DNA of 64,000 bases. Source: Mycogone perniciosa. Its lineage: Eukaryota > Ascomycota > Sordariomycetes > Hypocreales > Hypocreaceae. Position 1 is the stretch's first letter, and every line of letters begins with the position of its first letter. Location of the stretch: assembly GCA_025331125.1 (NCBI GenBank), contig JAOALB010000045.1:1-64000 (forward strand), read 5' to 3'. Below are positions 13,205 through 26,214 of the stretch, in pieces. Below the pieces are notes generated by a model. That model ran no database searches and was not told the DNA's origin. It saw nothing but the letters and a program-made list of their open reading frames with translations. Made by a program: the position numbers and the translations under genes.

Positions 13205-13440
13205 ACAACTTCCCGTCTACAACACCAGGTCTTAGCACCTTATGTTAACGTTTACGCCTATAACACCACTAAACCAGTAATAGCACCAAACCTCTACTCG
13301 CAATAACCTTGAGGCCTGCGAGCAGCAGTCCCTTTAACTTAAAAGAGTATATGCCTAGGAAAATATAATATAAGGTAAATAATATTATTTTTACTGGGGT
13401 AGAAATAAACCTTTATATTTATATTATTGCGATTAAGGCT
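13205..13440 (+). mobile_element. Retroelement end R3, plus copy
   Basis: About 235 bp is the reverse complement of 32920-33135, including AACACCACTAAACCA, CCTCTACTCG, GCGAGCAGCAGTCCCTTTAAC and GCCTAGGAAAATATAAT. Homology continues into the degraded DNA to its right, as it does to the left of the 33-kb copy, so both look like the start of the same larger element in opposite orientation. An 82-codon open frame at 13000-13248 overlaps it but has no recognisable domain and I do not call it a gene. Confidence 0.6.
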
Positions 13441-14954
13441 AGTCTATTGCTAAATGAAAGCTAATATATCAAAATATACTTTAAATTAAAGTTTAATATC
13501 AATAATAACTTTAATTTTTAATATTTAATGTTTTAAATTTACCTTTACTCTCTTTGATATAATTAAATATTAAAATTAATACTTTTATAACTTTAAAAGG
13601 TATTAAAATTAAAAGTTAAGCCTTTTTTAAAGATTAAATAGCAGTTTTTATATAGTTTAGAAAATATTTAATAGTATTATAGTTTAATTTTTAATAGGCA
13701 GAGAATATAATATTATTATTCAAATAATTTAAAGTATTATTAACTTTTTTTAATAATAATATTATTATAGTTAAACTATAATTAAATATCTTTTAAAACT
13801 TTTATATTAGTAAATTATATATTAAGCTCCCTTTTAATATAGTATATTTATTTATTAATTATAAGGATTATTTAATAAAAGTTTAATATTTTTGCTTAAA
13901 TATTATTAATTAAAATTTAATAGTTAATAACTTTAATTAATTAATAAATTAAATAAAAGCTTTTTAATAAAAAGAATGAAATTATTACTTATTTAAATAC
14001 TATAAAGGTTAAAATGATTTAATAATCGTATATATATATAGTTTTAAGCTATTTAAAAAGGATTTTAGACTTTTTAATAAGATAAAAGTAGATTGGTTAA
14101 AAACTATTAAACTAAATGTAAAAATATAAATTAATTAATATTGAATTAATATTGAATTTTTAAAATAGTTATATTAAAATTAGCAAAAAAAGAATTTTCA
14201 GAATTTTTTAAATTAAGAAATAAGAAAATTACTGTTACTAACTTTAATAGTATAATAAAGTTAATATAAAAGACTGCCTTTTTTATAGTATAAAAATATT
14301 AAACAAACTTATTTTTAATATATATATTAAGAGAATATTAAATATTACTATTATAATAGCGTTTAATAAAAAATAGAAATATACTTATAAAATATCCAAT
14401 ATATTAATTATTTAAAGGTATATAAAGCTATATATAAACCATATTTAATTAAAAGTTTTTTTAGCTATAAAAAGTTAATATACCTTTTGAATATAAAATT
14501 ATAACAGGTTTATTAATAAAAAGTAAAAGTATTTTAATGAATTTATTTATAGCCTTTAAGCCTTTAAATATTATTTCAGACATAATAATTATTAACCTTT
14601 TTCATTATTATATATAATAATAATAAAAAGACTTTTATATTTTTAAATGGAAAGAAAAAAGTAATAGTAACAACTAATAATTTAAAGATTTTAAAAACAT
14701 ATTTTGAATTAATATTAATAAATCTATATAAATATATAATACTACTTTTAGTTTCATAATTAAAAAAGGCTATAATATTATTATAGTATAAAAACTATAA
14801 ATAAATATTATTTCAAACAGTAATATTATATAATAATATAAAAAGAATTCTAAACTTTTCTTTTAATAATAATTTAAATAAATCATAGTATTTACCTATA
14901 GGTCTTTATATATATATATATATAAGTAAAATTTTAAATTAAAAAGTTATCTAT

Positions 14955-15196
14955 TAACATTATATAGAGGAGCATATAAAAGGGCTGAGGCATATACAGC
15001 CATTAGGCCAATAAATAAAAACCAGTAATTAGGGATTTTATATAAAGTATAATAAGTTAATGATAATATAATTGCGCGCCCTTTACTATATTTCCTATAA
15101 TTGGCGTATTTTAATTTATTTATTTTATCTTATTAATATATATTAAATTTTAATGGCGAAATAAAGGCAGTAAAGAAAGTAACGTAAATTTAAAAG

Positions 15197-15234
<38 letters not shown>

Positions 15235-15240
15235 ATTCTC
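14955..15240 (+). repeat. Dispersed repeat R2, copy 3
   Basis: Contains the TATAAAAGGGCTGAGGC box, AATAAATAAAAACCAG, a GCGCGCCC block and the AGTAATTCTC end. It lacks the double-hairpin insertion and therefore gives the empty-site sequence for copy B at 10312-10471. A pure TA run lies near its right end (15199-15231). Confidence 0.65.
15199..15231. repeat. (TA)n microsatellite
   Basis: About 16 uninterrupted TA units inside the right part of an R2 repeat copy; other R2 copies carry a shorter TA tract at the same place. Confidence 0.9.
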
Positions 15241-15252
15241 TTTTCTTAACTA

Positions 15253-15699
15253 AGTAGTACTATTTATATACATAAAATTGCTATTTATATAGATAGTCCG
15301 TGCGCCACCCGCAAAAATCTCCCTACAGCTCCTTACACTCTGCAACTTGATTCTTTACATAACGCCTATTTACAGTATATTAGATTGCTTCAAATAACAT
15401 GTCTTCATTAACCCCCTTTATCTATCTATATGAAGGATAACTATTCCCCCGACTGTATAGCTGGTAAAATCTCATTAATCCCCTCTTTAATAAGATCAAC
15501 CCCAGTTATCTCTTCGGACTAAGTTAACAGAGGGTCAACAGGGATATCCATTATCGTAACGGCGCTGATGATGTTGCTGTGGTGGTGTTATTGCTGTGGT
15601 TCAAGTTGCAGAGTGTAAAGAGCTGTGGGGAGATTTTTGCGGGTGGCGCACGGACTATCTGTATGAATAGCAATTTTTATCTGTATGAATACCACTACT
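15253..15699. mobile_element. 447-bp MITE with long terminal inverted repeats
   Basis: The two ends are inverted repeats of roughly 105-110 bp: AGTAGTACTATTTATA at the left and its counterpart ending ACCACTACT at the right, followed inward on both sides by TTGCTATT, GATAGTCCGTGCGCCACCCGC and AATCTCCC. The middle carries no open frame. A second copy lies at 19961-20406 and a half copy at 22848-22995. The right arm is largely unmutated, keeping CpG-rich words. Non-autonomous DNA transposon is inferred from the structure; no transposase is present in the window. Confidence 0.75.
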
Positions 15700-17454
15700 C
15701 GTTTAAATTGATTAAAACTTAAACTTTGTATTTAAATAATAAAGTCAAAGCTATTAATTCAGTTGATAAATAAATAAAGATGATAATATTTTAAAATAAA
15801 GCAATATTTAGTGATAGTTTATGTTTTACGTTAAAAGCTATTAACTATAGCTTTTTAATATAGTAAAATGATAAAAGAATTAGAAATATATATAGTTAAC
15901 TTAGCTTAACAAATGTTTTAATACTGAAGCAGTTAAGTATTAAAATCATTTAAAGCTACTTTAATTAAGACTAATAATAATATAAAAGATATTATCATAA
16001 GTAATGCTATTAGAATAGATATAAATTGCTACTGGCATAGACAGTCCATGCGCCTATATAGAAATTCTGCCTGCAACTTCCTTTAATATACAATTTACTA
16101 CTTTATAAAACACTTAATTACAGTGTATAATATAACATCTATAGCTAGCTATTTTAATATATTTAAATTACTTTAAATAATAAATCTTTAATATATATTT
16201 TATTTATCTATATATATTCCTTTAAACTAATTTTTATTCCAGCTATATAGCTAGAACAATCTCTTTAATCTCTCTAATTTAAATTAATATTACTGCTACT
16301 ACTACTACTATTATAATAAAGATATTACTTTATTAGCTAAAGGTTATCATAACCTATAATTTACTATAGCCTTTGAAACATTAATTAAATATCCTAGGCT
16401 TTTATAATATTAGCTATAAGCTTTTAATTTTTAACTATAAAGTAATTTATTATATATTGAAGTTAAATTAATAGAATTAAGTAGTTTAAAGTTATTTGCA
16501 GTAATATTATATTACACTAATAATAGATTTTAAGGGAAATCTATTATAATATAGAAAATTAATATTATTATTATAATTAAAGGTATTATAGAAAATTAAA
16601 GAATTCAAAGCTAGGAATATTTATATATATATTATTTATTCTAATAGTAATTTATATTTGTTGTAATAGTATTAATGAAGACATGTTTAAATAAGATAAG
16701 TATAATATACTATTCTTGAGGTATACTTTTGAATTTATTGCAATGAATCTTTAACTTTTCAAAACTTATATATATAAGAAGTATATAGATATTCAATAGT
16801 CCTTTAACTATTAAAAGATATAAAGTAATAAAGTTATTGATCAATTAATAAAGGTAAACTTGAAGTAATGAATATTATTTAATATAATATTTATATTTAT
16901 TTTCCGTTAATATAAAATTGAAATAAAATTAAACTTTCACTTTAAAAGTTAGTAAAAGAGAAATATATAAAATATACAATGCCTATTTCAATTATTAGTT
17001 TATGTAAAATACTTTGAAAAATGAGTAGTTTTATTAAAAAACCTTTATTTTTTATTAATTATGAAATTTTAATATAAAGAGTTTATATAATAATATAACC
17101 GCTGGTAATATAGAAATATAATAATAATTTATAGCTATAATGAAAGGAAAATATATAATAGTATTTTTTTATTATAAGAAAATCAATTAAGTATAATAAT
17201 ACAAACTAGCCTTTTTAATTTATAAATTAACCTTGTATTTTTTAATAATTAGCTATAACTACTTCTTTTAAATGATATAGGCGTTTAACTTTTGTATTTA
17301 AATATACCTATATACTATTAAAAAGTTTAATTAATTGCAATATAAAACTTCAATATTAATTATTTACTTTTTTCTTTTATTTTTCTTTTATCTTATAAAG
17401 GATTTGTTTACAGTTTAATACTATACTGCCTTTTAAATTAACAGGGGCTAACCC

Positions 17455-17680
17455 TTTACTAAAGCTAACTATAGTTATTTAGTACACTATATAAAATTTG
17501 CGCGTCTCCTTAACCTATTAATAGGCAAAAAGCTCAAAGACTATACCCTTTAAAGCGATAAAAAGCTATATAGGAGGAACCTCTATGTTTACTAGTAATA
17601 CTATAGTTAGCCTTAGCATAGCATGTCTTTTTGCTCTACTGGGATTGGTGGCCTTTGCTATAGGATGTTAATGGCACATC
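17455..17680 (+). repeat. Repeat R4, plus copy
   Basis: The reverse complement of this stretch matches 27490-27690, sharing GCGTCTCC near the left end, ACTATACCCCTTTAAAGCGAT (with changes), AGCATAGCATGTC, and CTACTGGGATTGGTGGCC followed by GATGTTAATGG. The similarity ends just after GTTAATGG. It is probably part of a retroelement; the type is not determined. Confidence 0.55.
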
Positions 17681-17891
17681 ATCATCATCATTATTATTAT
17701 TAGTACAGGGAGTTCTAGCTGAAATAGAAAAGGAACTTGAGGAAATGAAGAAAATAGTGATGGAAGATGAACCGGATGAACGAGAGAGCTCAGATCAGTG
17801 CTCGTCCTATCTTCAAGTGACCATATTATTGCCTGATAATATTGATGTCAGTGATAATTGTTATTGCTGGGTTCGCCGCCTACAGCTGTAG
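17664..17891 (+). pseudogene. Coding-like relic in RIP block
   Basis: A 75-codon stretch is open between a TAG at 17661 and the TAG at 17889-17891, with ordinary rather than AT-saturated codons. From about 17721 it would read as a highly charged Glu/Lys-rich segment (AEIEKELEEMKK, then EDEPDERESSD) that could form a short helix. No good start codon exists before the internal ATG at about 17744. I do not recognise the family; a remnant of a gag-like or accessory reading frame of the surrounding element is one possibility. Chance is another. Confidence 0.3.
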
Positions 17892-19960
17892 TGCTGGTTT
17901 TTTCTGTATATGCGTCTATTTATACAAGTTATTTGTTGCCTTTAATATTATTAAGTTAAATTATAGCAATGAATAATTTGAATACTTTAATAAAATTTAT
18001 GAAATTTATAAAATATAAAACAATCAAATATTTAAATAATTATAACTGAACTGAATATGTTATTATATTATAGCAAAAGGCTATAATATTATTAATATAT
18101 TTCAATAATATAAATAAACAAAAATCTTTCAATATAATAAATACTTAAAAATATTAAATAAATATTAAAAAGAGTTTAACAAAAGATTATTATGATATTT
18201 AAATAAAAATAATAAATAATAAAGCAAATTAAATTAATAAATACTTTTAAAAGTTAAATAAATAAAAGGGCATATATTTATATAAGTAATACTATTAAAA
18301 TAAACATAAATTACTATTAAATAAATAGTCTATATATTTATATAAAAGTCTTTTTACTTTTTACTTCTTTAATCTTTTATAATACCTTTAATTATAAGAA
18401 TAGTATTAATTTTATATATGACGATAGATTCCCTTTTAAATTTATTATTAATATAATATAATAATACTATAAATAACTTTAAACTATTTAATTCTATTAA
18501 TTTAACTTTAATATATAATAAATTACTTTATAGTTAAAAATTAAAGGCTTATAGCTAATATTATAAAAGCCTAGAATATTTAATTTATATTTTGAAGGCT
18601 AGAATAAATTATAGGTTATAAAAACTTTTGGCTAGTAAGGCTATATTTTTATTATAGTAGTAGCAGTAGCAGTATTATTAATTTAAATTAAAAGGATCAA
18701 AGAAATGACTTTAGCTATATAGCCGGAATAATAATTAACTTAAAGGAATATATATAAATAAATAAAATATATATTAAAGATATATTATTTAAGGTAATTT
18801 AATTATATTCAAATAGCTAACTATAGCTATTATAACAGATACTATAATTAAATATTATATAAAGGAATCAGTTATATATAAAAGGAAATTGCAGGCAGAA
18901 TTTCTATATAGGCGTATAGATTATCTATTCCAGTAGCAATTTATGTCTGTTCTAATAGTATTACGTATTTGTAAAATTCATTTATATAAGTAGTATTATT
19001 AATAAACATTATTTGATTACATAATATTTATAGAAATAAAACATTATTTCTATAAATAAAAATAAGAAAGTAAAAATAAATTTAATTAATAATTCATGAA
19101 AAATAATAATAATTGAATTATATTTATTGAGATTGAACAAGTCTAAAACTTTGAATACAGTAATAAATAAACTTTATATACTAAAAATATATAAAATATA
19201 ATACCTTTTTAATTATATTACTTTTATTTTTCCAAGGTTCAGTAACATGATATTGTTTTTATCCTAATCTTATATAAAACATATCATATCCTTATAATTA
19301 TATAACCTGTGAATATTTCAAAACCTTTATTAAGAATTAAACTATTATCATTGACCAATTAATATATTTTTCTTATAACATGTAATAAAACTAATATTTA
19401 ACTAAACCATAAGAATACTGAGAATAGAATCAGAACAATTATATAATTAATCAAAGGTTATCTAAAAAACACTTTGTTTAAGTTGAAAATATAAACGTTT
19501 ATCTAAATAATAAAATTAAAGCTATTAAAGTTCTTAAAATGAATTGATTATAATAGCTTTTTAAATTATAATAGTATTTGTAAATAGTTTATATTGTACT
19601 ATGAAAGCTATTAATTATTACCTTCTAATATAATAAAATAATTGAAAGGTTTTAATAAAATAGAGTTAATTCGGCTTAATAAAGTTATTTAATAATAAAG
19701 TGGTTAAAGCGTAAAGGATTTCAAGCTATTTTAATTTATAATAAGAATATTATACAAGATAGTATTCTTTCTTTGTATAATATAGTTATAATATATCATT
19801 TAAAAAATATAACTTTGAATTTTCAATTTTAAAGTTCAAAAAGTAGATATAAAGAAAAAATATATACCTAATAATACATTAACTATTAAAGGATATAGGG
19901 CAATAAAGCTGTAAATAAATATGTAAAATTAAACTATAAATAATTAAAGCTATTTCATAG

Positions 19961-20406
19961 AGAAGTGCTAATTATACAGATAAAAATTGCTATTTAGATA
20001 GATAGTCTGTCTGTGCGCTACCCGTCAAAATCTCTCTATACTCTATAACTTAATTCTTTACGGAGTACTCTATACTCTATATATAACAGCTATTTACAGT
20101 ATATTAGATTACTTTAAATAATAAGTCTTTATTACCCCTTCAATCTACCTATATAAAGGATAACTATTCTCCCGGCTATATAGCTAATACAATTTCCTTA
20201 ATCCCCTTTTTAACAGAATTAAAGCCAATTATCTCTTTGAACTCAATTAATAGAGGGTTAACAGGGATATCCATTATTGTAAAAACGGTAATAATATTGC
20301 TATAGTTTAAGTTACATAGTATTAGGAGCTGTAAAGAGATTTTTACAGGTAGTGCAGAGATTATCTGTATGAATAGCAATATTTATCTATATAAATAGCA
20401 CTACTC
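19961..20406. mobile_element. MITE, second near-full copy
   Basis: About 445 bp, with the same order of words as the 447-bp MITE at 15253-15699: AGTGCTA at the left, AAAAATTGCTATT, TGCGCTACCCG, AATCTCTC, and in mirror image at the right, ending TAGCACTACT. It is more mutated than the first copy (C-to-T and G-to-A). The internal segment, including GGGTTAACAGGGATATCCATTAT, matches the first copy. Confidence 0.7.
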
Positions 20407-20619
20407 ATTTAATTTAATGTTTGGATTTATTTCCTTTCAATAAAAGGTTAAAGTCCAATTAAAGGTTACGTTTAAAAGTTAATAATAGACTATATTTAAT
20501 ATATATTGCTTATTGAAATTAATTGTTTACTTAAAATACTTTAAGAAATTAATACTTTTTATGTTTGTTTGTTTGTTTTACTATTTACGTCCACTAAGTA
20601 AACTAGTTACACAAATCCC

Positions 20620-21300
20620 TTATAGGCAATAGGACGGTAGGAGCCGGCCAAGGTCTTTATCCTATCTATAGACAAGATATTAGGTCACCCCCACGTAGTC
20701 CTGTCAGTTTAAGACCGGCCTGACTGGCCAGTAAGCTGCCAGAAAATAGCCGGGGGTGTTAACCTTATAGCTGTTCGCTACATTTCAATTTACAAAGGAA
20801 AAAGGGTCATCCAAGGCCCAGGGCCTTAGGCACCAGGATGAAAAACCCTTTTTGTAGAGGGGAAAAACCTAAGTGCTAGCTGTCGGGACCTTTTGCGAGG
20901 CGATGTAGTTTTCGAGGCCTCTCGCGCGAGAGGCAGTGTGTTATCGTCGGCAACACCTCTTGCGAGGCGGTAGCCGTGCCTCTAGGAGGCAAGCTATCGG
21001 GATCTCTTACAAGGCGACGTAGTTTTCGAGGCCTCTTGCATAGGAGGCAGTGTGTTATCGTCGGCAATACCTCTTGCGAGGCAGAGTGTCGTCTATTGCC
21101 TTTTACAAGGCAATATGCTAGCAGCAGAGCTGCATAGATGTCGTCGCCAGCTCTCGAGGGAGGTGAAGCTCTCCGAATTCCTCCCTCTTTATGCGCTGTC
21201 AGGGCCCGGTAAGCCTAAGCGGAGAGACAGGCCAGTAGGCCTGCAACAATTACCCCGCACGTTAACAAGCCATAACAGCTGTTAGCGTAGGAGAATTTTT
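20620..21300. other. GC-rich island with hairpin cluster and 114-bp tandem repeat
   Basis: This roughly 700-bp island of ordinary base composition stands in the AT-rich block. Two tandem units of about 114 bp start near 20879 and 20992. Eight short dyads of the form GCCTYTT..RAGGC lie at 20889-20900, 20917-20934 (a perfect 18-nt palindrome around CGCG), 20956-20967, 20978-20990, 21003-21014, 21031-21048, 21070-21081 and 21098-21111. A minus-strand frame (20876-21067) is open because the unit is a multiple of three, but it looks like no known protein. Function unknown: transposon terminus, protein-binding array or structured RNA are all open. Confidence 0.6.
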
Positions 21301-22847
21301 ACAGGGGAGAGTTAATACTTTTTATAAAGGGAACCTTATTATCTATTAATTGCTAAAGCTTAATATAAAGATTGAATATAGTATTATGGGTGCCCTTAAT
21401 ATTAAAATATATTAATAATTTATAGTTCTAGTAAGAAAAAAGTATATAATTATATCCTTTATTTTTAAAAAATTAATAAAGTATAATAATAGGGATTAAC
21501 CTTTTTGATTTATAAATTAACCTTTTATTTCAACGAATTGAAATAATCATAATTCTTGAATTAATTACTCTCAAATATTTTATTCTATAAAGAATGATAT
21601 AATCTATAATATATATTATATATTATACATTATACATTAAATAAAGAAATACCTTTTCTAAAAGATTCAATATTAATTTAATCACAACTTTAATTTCTAA
21701 AATTAGATTAATTTTTTATAAAAATAAAATAATTACTTTCATTATAATCAACATTGAAAAAGCTTTGAGGATAAATAAGCCTCAATACTAAATTAATACT
21801 TCAACTATATAAATAAATTTAATTTAATTATAGAATTGAATAAACTTTGTTATAGCATAGAAAGGCAGGTCAAGGCAAGTATTGTTATTACGCTATAGAG
21901 AGAGCAACAAAGCTTCAAGGCTTTATAAAAGAGAATTACTATATATATGTATATTCCTATTTACATACAAGTTTTATTTTCACCCTATTTACCTTTTAGC
22001 CAATTCCTCGCCTCTTATATACAAAGCCTGATTCTATATAGTAAATGAGAGACTTCAATAAAAGCTAATGAAAATTGTTTATGGAATATAGCTTTATAGC
22101 TTTATAATTTTACTGCTTATTAAAATCTTCTTATATATTAAACTTGTGAAGCTATTATGATTAAACCGTATGCTTTATTTATACTGCCCATAGCTGCTAG
22201 AAATATTAACTTTTATTTTAATAAGTTCAATAGTTTAAATAGAAACTATAATAATTGAATTAAAGTAATAAATAGATTCATTGATAATTGAGTTAATAAA
22301 AACAAAAATGATAAATAAGAGACTTTAGTACTGGTGCTTTAAAACTCTTTAACTTGTTATAACAGATTATATAAACTTTTAAAATTTCTTCATTACAATA
22401 ATAATAATAATAATAATATCAAAACGTTTAATAGTGGTAAATATAACTTTGATAATAAAAGCCTAATTAAATTATACTATTTATAATTATAATTCATAAT
22501 GCCTTTTTACCTTTACAAATGTTTATAAAGTTATATTATAATATATTTACTATAATTATATTACTTTTGCTTTAATTATTAACAAGGTTTACTAAAAATA
22601 GTTTTATTAGATATGTCATAGCTATTATAATTATAGGCTTATTCAATTTATTCTATATAATATCTATTCTTAATAGATTTATAATTAAAAAAAGATTGAA
22701 TAAAATATTATTAAAAGTAAAGAAAGGTATAAAAGCTGAAAGAATATAGTTAATTATATATAAATAATGAAACATATAATACATTTAGTTTCAAATATAT
22801 AATATATATAGTAATTATAAATAACTGTAGTAAAAACCTTTTAAAAG

Positions 22848-22995
22848 TATAACTGCTATGTATATAGATAATCGATGCGCTACCTGTAAAAATCTCCCTA
22901 TAGCTCTTTACACTCTGCAACTTAAACTACAGTAATAACACAACCACAGCAATATTATCAGCGCCTCTATAATAGTAGATATACCTATTAACCCC
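22848..22995 (-). mobile_element. MITE half copy
   Basis: On the minus strand this matches the right half of the MITE at 15253-15699: TGCGCTACCTG, AATCTCCC, CTCTTTACACTCTGCAACTT, then the CACAGCAA and ATCAGCGCC words. The other half is missing, and the sequence passes directly into degraded retroelement DNA. Confidence 0.6.
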
Positions 22996-22999
22996 ACTT

Positions 23000-25900
23000 T
23001 ATTTATAAAAAGCATTACGCTATATTTTAAGTTACTTATATTGTATATAAGTATATAATATACTTTTAAGAGAAAGTAGAGTATAATGCATTTTTAATTA
23101 AAATCCCGTTTTACTTTATAGAATAAGTATAAGATTATAATACCTTTAAAGAATAAATTATAACTATACAGTATTAAGACTTTAAAATTATTATTATTAA
23201 ACTAAATACTGAAACTTTAAAGGAATGCCGTTAACCATAAAGACTTAAAGGATATAAGTTTAAAGGATAGTATATTTACTGCTAAAAGAAATTAATAAAG
23301 TAGCATTTCCGCTATAATAAAAGGTTTAAATGCAATCGATAATACTATTTAAAGTGTAATAGCCTAAAATATATTATATATAAATAACATAAATTACAAG
23401 ATTAGTATTTATAATAAATTAATAATACCTTATATTTATTGCCGGACTATATATACTGCTAGAAAAATAAATGCGCTATTTACCTATAGGAAAAACTTTA
23501 AAAATAGTAAATATAAAGTATATAGAGTATAAACCTACTTCAAAAGATAAAAAGATTAATTAAATTATAAAAAGGCTGCACTGAAATTAATTTAACTTTA
23601 TTACCTATAAAAGAACTGCCTATAATAAAAGAAGGTAGCATTTACTTTAAAGAACTTTAATTAACTGTAAAATCTATATAAAAAGAAAGGAATTAGGAAA
23701 TAATTAATATTACCTGTAAAAGGGCTATAAAGTAATAATTAATAAATTATATCTCTTAAAATATTAAATAATAATAATAATAATAATTTACTATATTTAT
23801 AATTAAAAATAATAATTCAAGGATATTAGCTATATATATTAATAAAAAGCAGAGTAATAGGCAATTTTATTATACCTATAACTGTAAATTGCCTATAATT
23901 GCCTTAAAAATAAATTTACTATCTAGAATATTTTTTAGAATTTAACTATATTTTAATTTATTGAAAAAGATTTAAGAATAAATAAGTAGATGCATTTAAT
24001 AAATAAGTTAACTATAATTAAAGAAAGATTAAGTATATTAAGCAGATTTTAAAATAAACCTTTAAAAGATATTATTAATAAATAGCATTTTAAGCTATAT
24101 ATAAAGTATTTAATAATAATACTATACTTTAATATATTAAAGAGTACTATATTATTTAAAATAATAATAAATTCTTAAAAGATATAAAATTTAATAATAA
24201 AAGAACTTAACGATAAATTAAAAAGATTTAAATCTTAAATAAACTTTAAAAAAATATAATTATAAGAGTTTATTAATATTTAATATATAAATATAAAGGT
24301 ATTTTAAGTTTTAAAGGCTTAAAAAATAGTATAGGATATTATTTCTCGCTATATAATATATAAAACAGTTAAACCTTTAAAATATAAACTATATAGTAAA
24401 ACTTTAACCTTTACTAGTACTGGAATAACTATAAAAGTTAATTTTATTAAACATTATTATTAAACTACTATTATCTATTAAACCTAAAATAAAAGTTAAA
24501 TATAATAATATTTTAATAATTATAAATTAATTTATTAAATACCTTTACTTTTTTTTATATAAAAAAGTAATAAATATAAAAACGCTAGTTTATATATTTT
24601 TGCGATTTATTGCAGTTAACTATATAATTCCAGCTAAAATTATTTTTAATTAAAGATTAACCTTTATATTTAAATTCTAATAAGCATTTATAAATTAATT
24701 AAAAATAAATTATAAACTTAATACTATATATTTTTTATACATAAATAATAAAATAAAATATATTGATTCAATTATTAAAGTTTACTTAAAAAGTTATATT
24801 AACTTTAATTAAAACAATTAAGTAAAAAAGTTATTAATCATATAAATATTTTATAATAGTAATATTTTAAAGTTAATTAGATTTAATTTTATATACGCTA
24901 ACTATAGCTTTACGTTAAATATATATAAAGTATTAAAAAGGGCCTATATATTAATAACATATAAATTAAAGCTGAAAATATAAAATAGTTATATTAAGAA
25001 ATGCAGGTATACCTTTATTTTATATAAGAAAGAATTAAAAAGTATACTAATAAATATAGATTAAAAGGATTAATTTTTAAAGAGGGAGATATAGTGTATT
25101 TATACTATTATTCGCTAAAAAAAAGACTATAAATATTAAAATAATATAACTAAGCGATAAATTAAATTTTAATAAGCTTAAACTTTATTTAATTAAAAAA
25201 GTTATTTTAAAGGTCATTTATAAACTTATATTACTAAATAGTATTTAAATTTACCTAGTATTTTATATTTCGCTATTTAAAAAAATATTAAAAAATAAAT
25301 TAAAAGATAAATTAATTACAGATTTAATTAAAGTTTTACTAGTTCAAAAATATATATAATTAGAGAAATTAAAGCTATAAAAGTAGAAGATAATAAATGC
25401 TAATACTTAGTTAAATAAAAAAACTATAAAGAAGAATATAACTTTTAAGAATTTATTAAATACCTATTAAACGCTAAAATTAAATTTAAGCAGTTTTACT
25501 AGTCTTTAAAATTAAAAGACTTAGATCTGTAAAATTGTTACTAAGCCTTAAAGAAGCCTAATCCACTTTGACAGGTACCACCAGCAATTAAAAATCAATT
25601 ACTACTTTTGCCTTTTAGATAAATAAAAAAGGCAGTATACTATCCTTTTCATCTAGACCCTGTAGCCCCTATTTAAAAAGCTTAATATATTGCTTATATA
25701 CCTTTTTTTTAATATATTAAATGCAGTTTAACTACCCTGCAGCCGCTATAATCTGCAACTAAAGCGCTGCTAAATAAAAGTAAAGACCTTTTAGCTTTTT
25801 ACTTACTTTATCCTTTTCCAGTTTAAGCTTTTTTTACTGCTTAAGTATACGCGTAACTAGAAAAGTTAATAGAAAAATATAAAAGAGAGGGAAAAAATGA

Positions 25901-26214
25901 ATATATAAAATAAAGCAATTAAAACTTTATTACAGGAACAGCCCCGATATATATATTCGCTATACCTTAGAGAGTTACTTATTATCCGATAAACTAATTT
26001 CTTTTAAAAGTAAAAAGTGTAAAGTATATTAGCGGGATTGCCTTTAAAAAGAATTAAAAAAGTAAGCAAAGTATACTTATTAGATTTATAAGTGCAAGGT
26101 TTAATAATATAATCTATTATAGTATTAGTATAAAAAGGTAAAATAAAATAAACAGATAAAACTTATAAAGAACTAATAGGTTTTAAAGATAAAACTAATA
26201 AAAGGGGGATATTA
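23000..26214 (+). mobile_element. Degraded internal region of an LTR retroelement
   Basis: About 3.2 kb of AT-rich sequence without open frames leads into a purine-rich run (AAAGGGGGA at 26201-26209), immediately followed by a recognisable LTR start at 26215. A polypurine tract abutting a 3' LTR is diagnostic of LTR retroelements, and the LTR start resembles fungal Ty3/gypsy elements. The left limit is approximate, set where the MITE half copy ends. No reverse transcriptase motif can be read because RIP has destroyed the frames. Confidence 0.45.

Larger units (their letters stand above)
16002..18963. mobile_element. 2.96-kb fold-back element with related termini
   Basis: The ends begin with matching TAATGCTATTAGAA and TAATACTATTAGAA words (right end read on the minus strand), then ATAAATTGCTACTGG and CTATATAGAAATTCTGCC. 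Inverted similarity continues for several hundred bases, to about 16600 from the left and about 18385 from the right. The outermost part resembles the termini of the 447-bp MITE (TTGCTA, AGTCC.TGCGCC). The central 1.7 kb is unrelated to the arms and contains the R4 repeat and a short coding-like stretch, so it may be a later insertion. Confidence 0.6.

Noticed and set aside
13000..13248. 82-codon plus-strand frame
   Set aside because: Overlaps repeat R3, whose second copy does not keep the frame open; no recognisable domain.
20876..21067. Minus-strand frame with a 38-residue repeat
   Set aside because: The repetition merely reflects the 114-bp DNA repeat of hairpin dyads; no evidence of coding selection.
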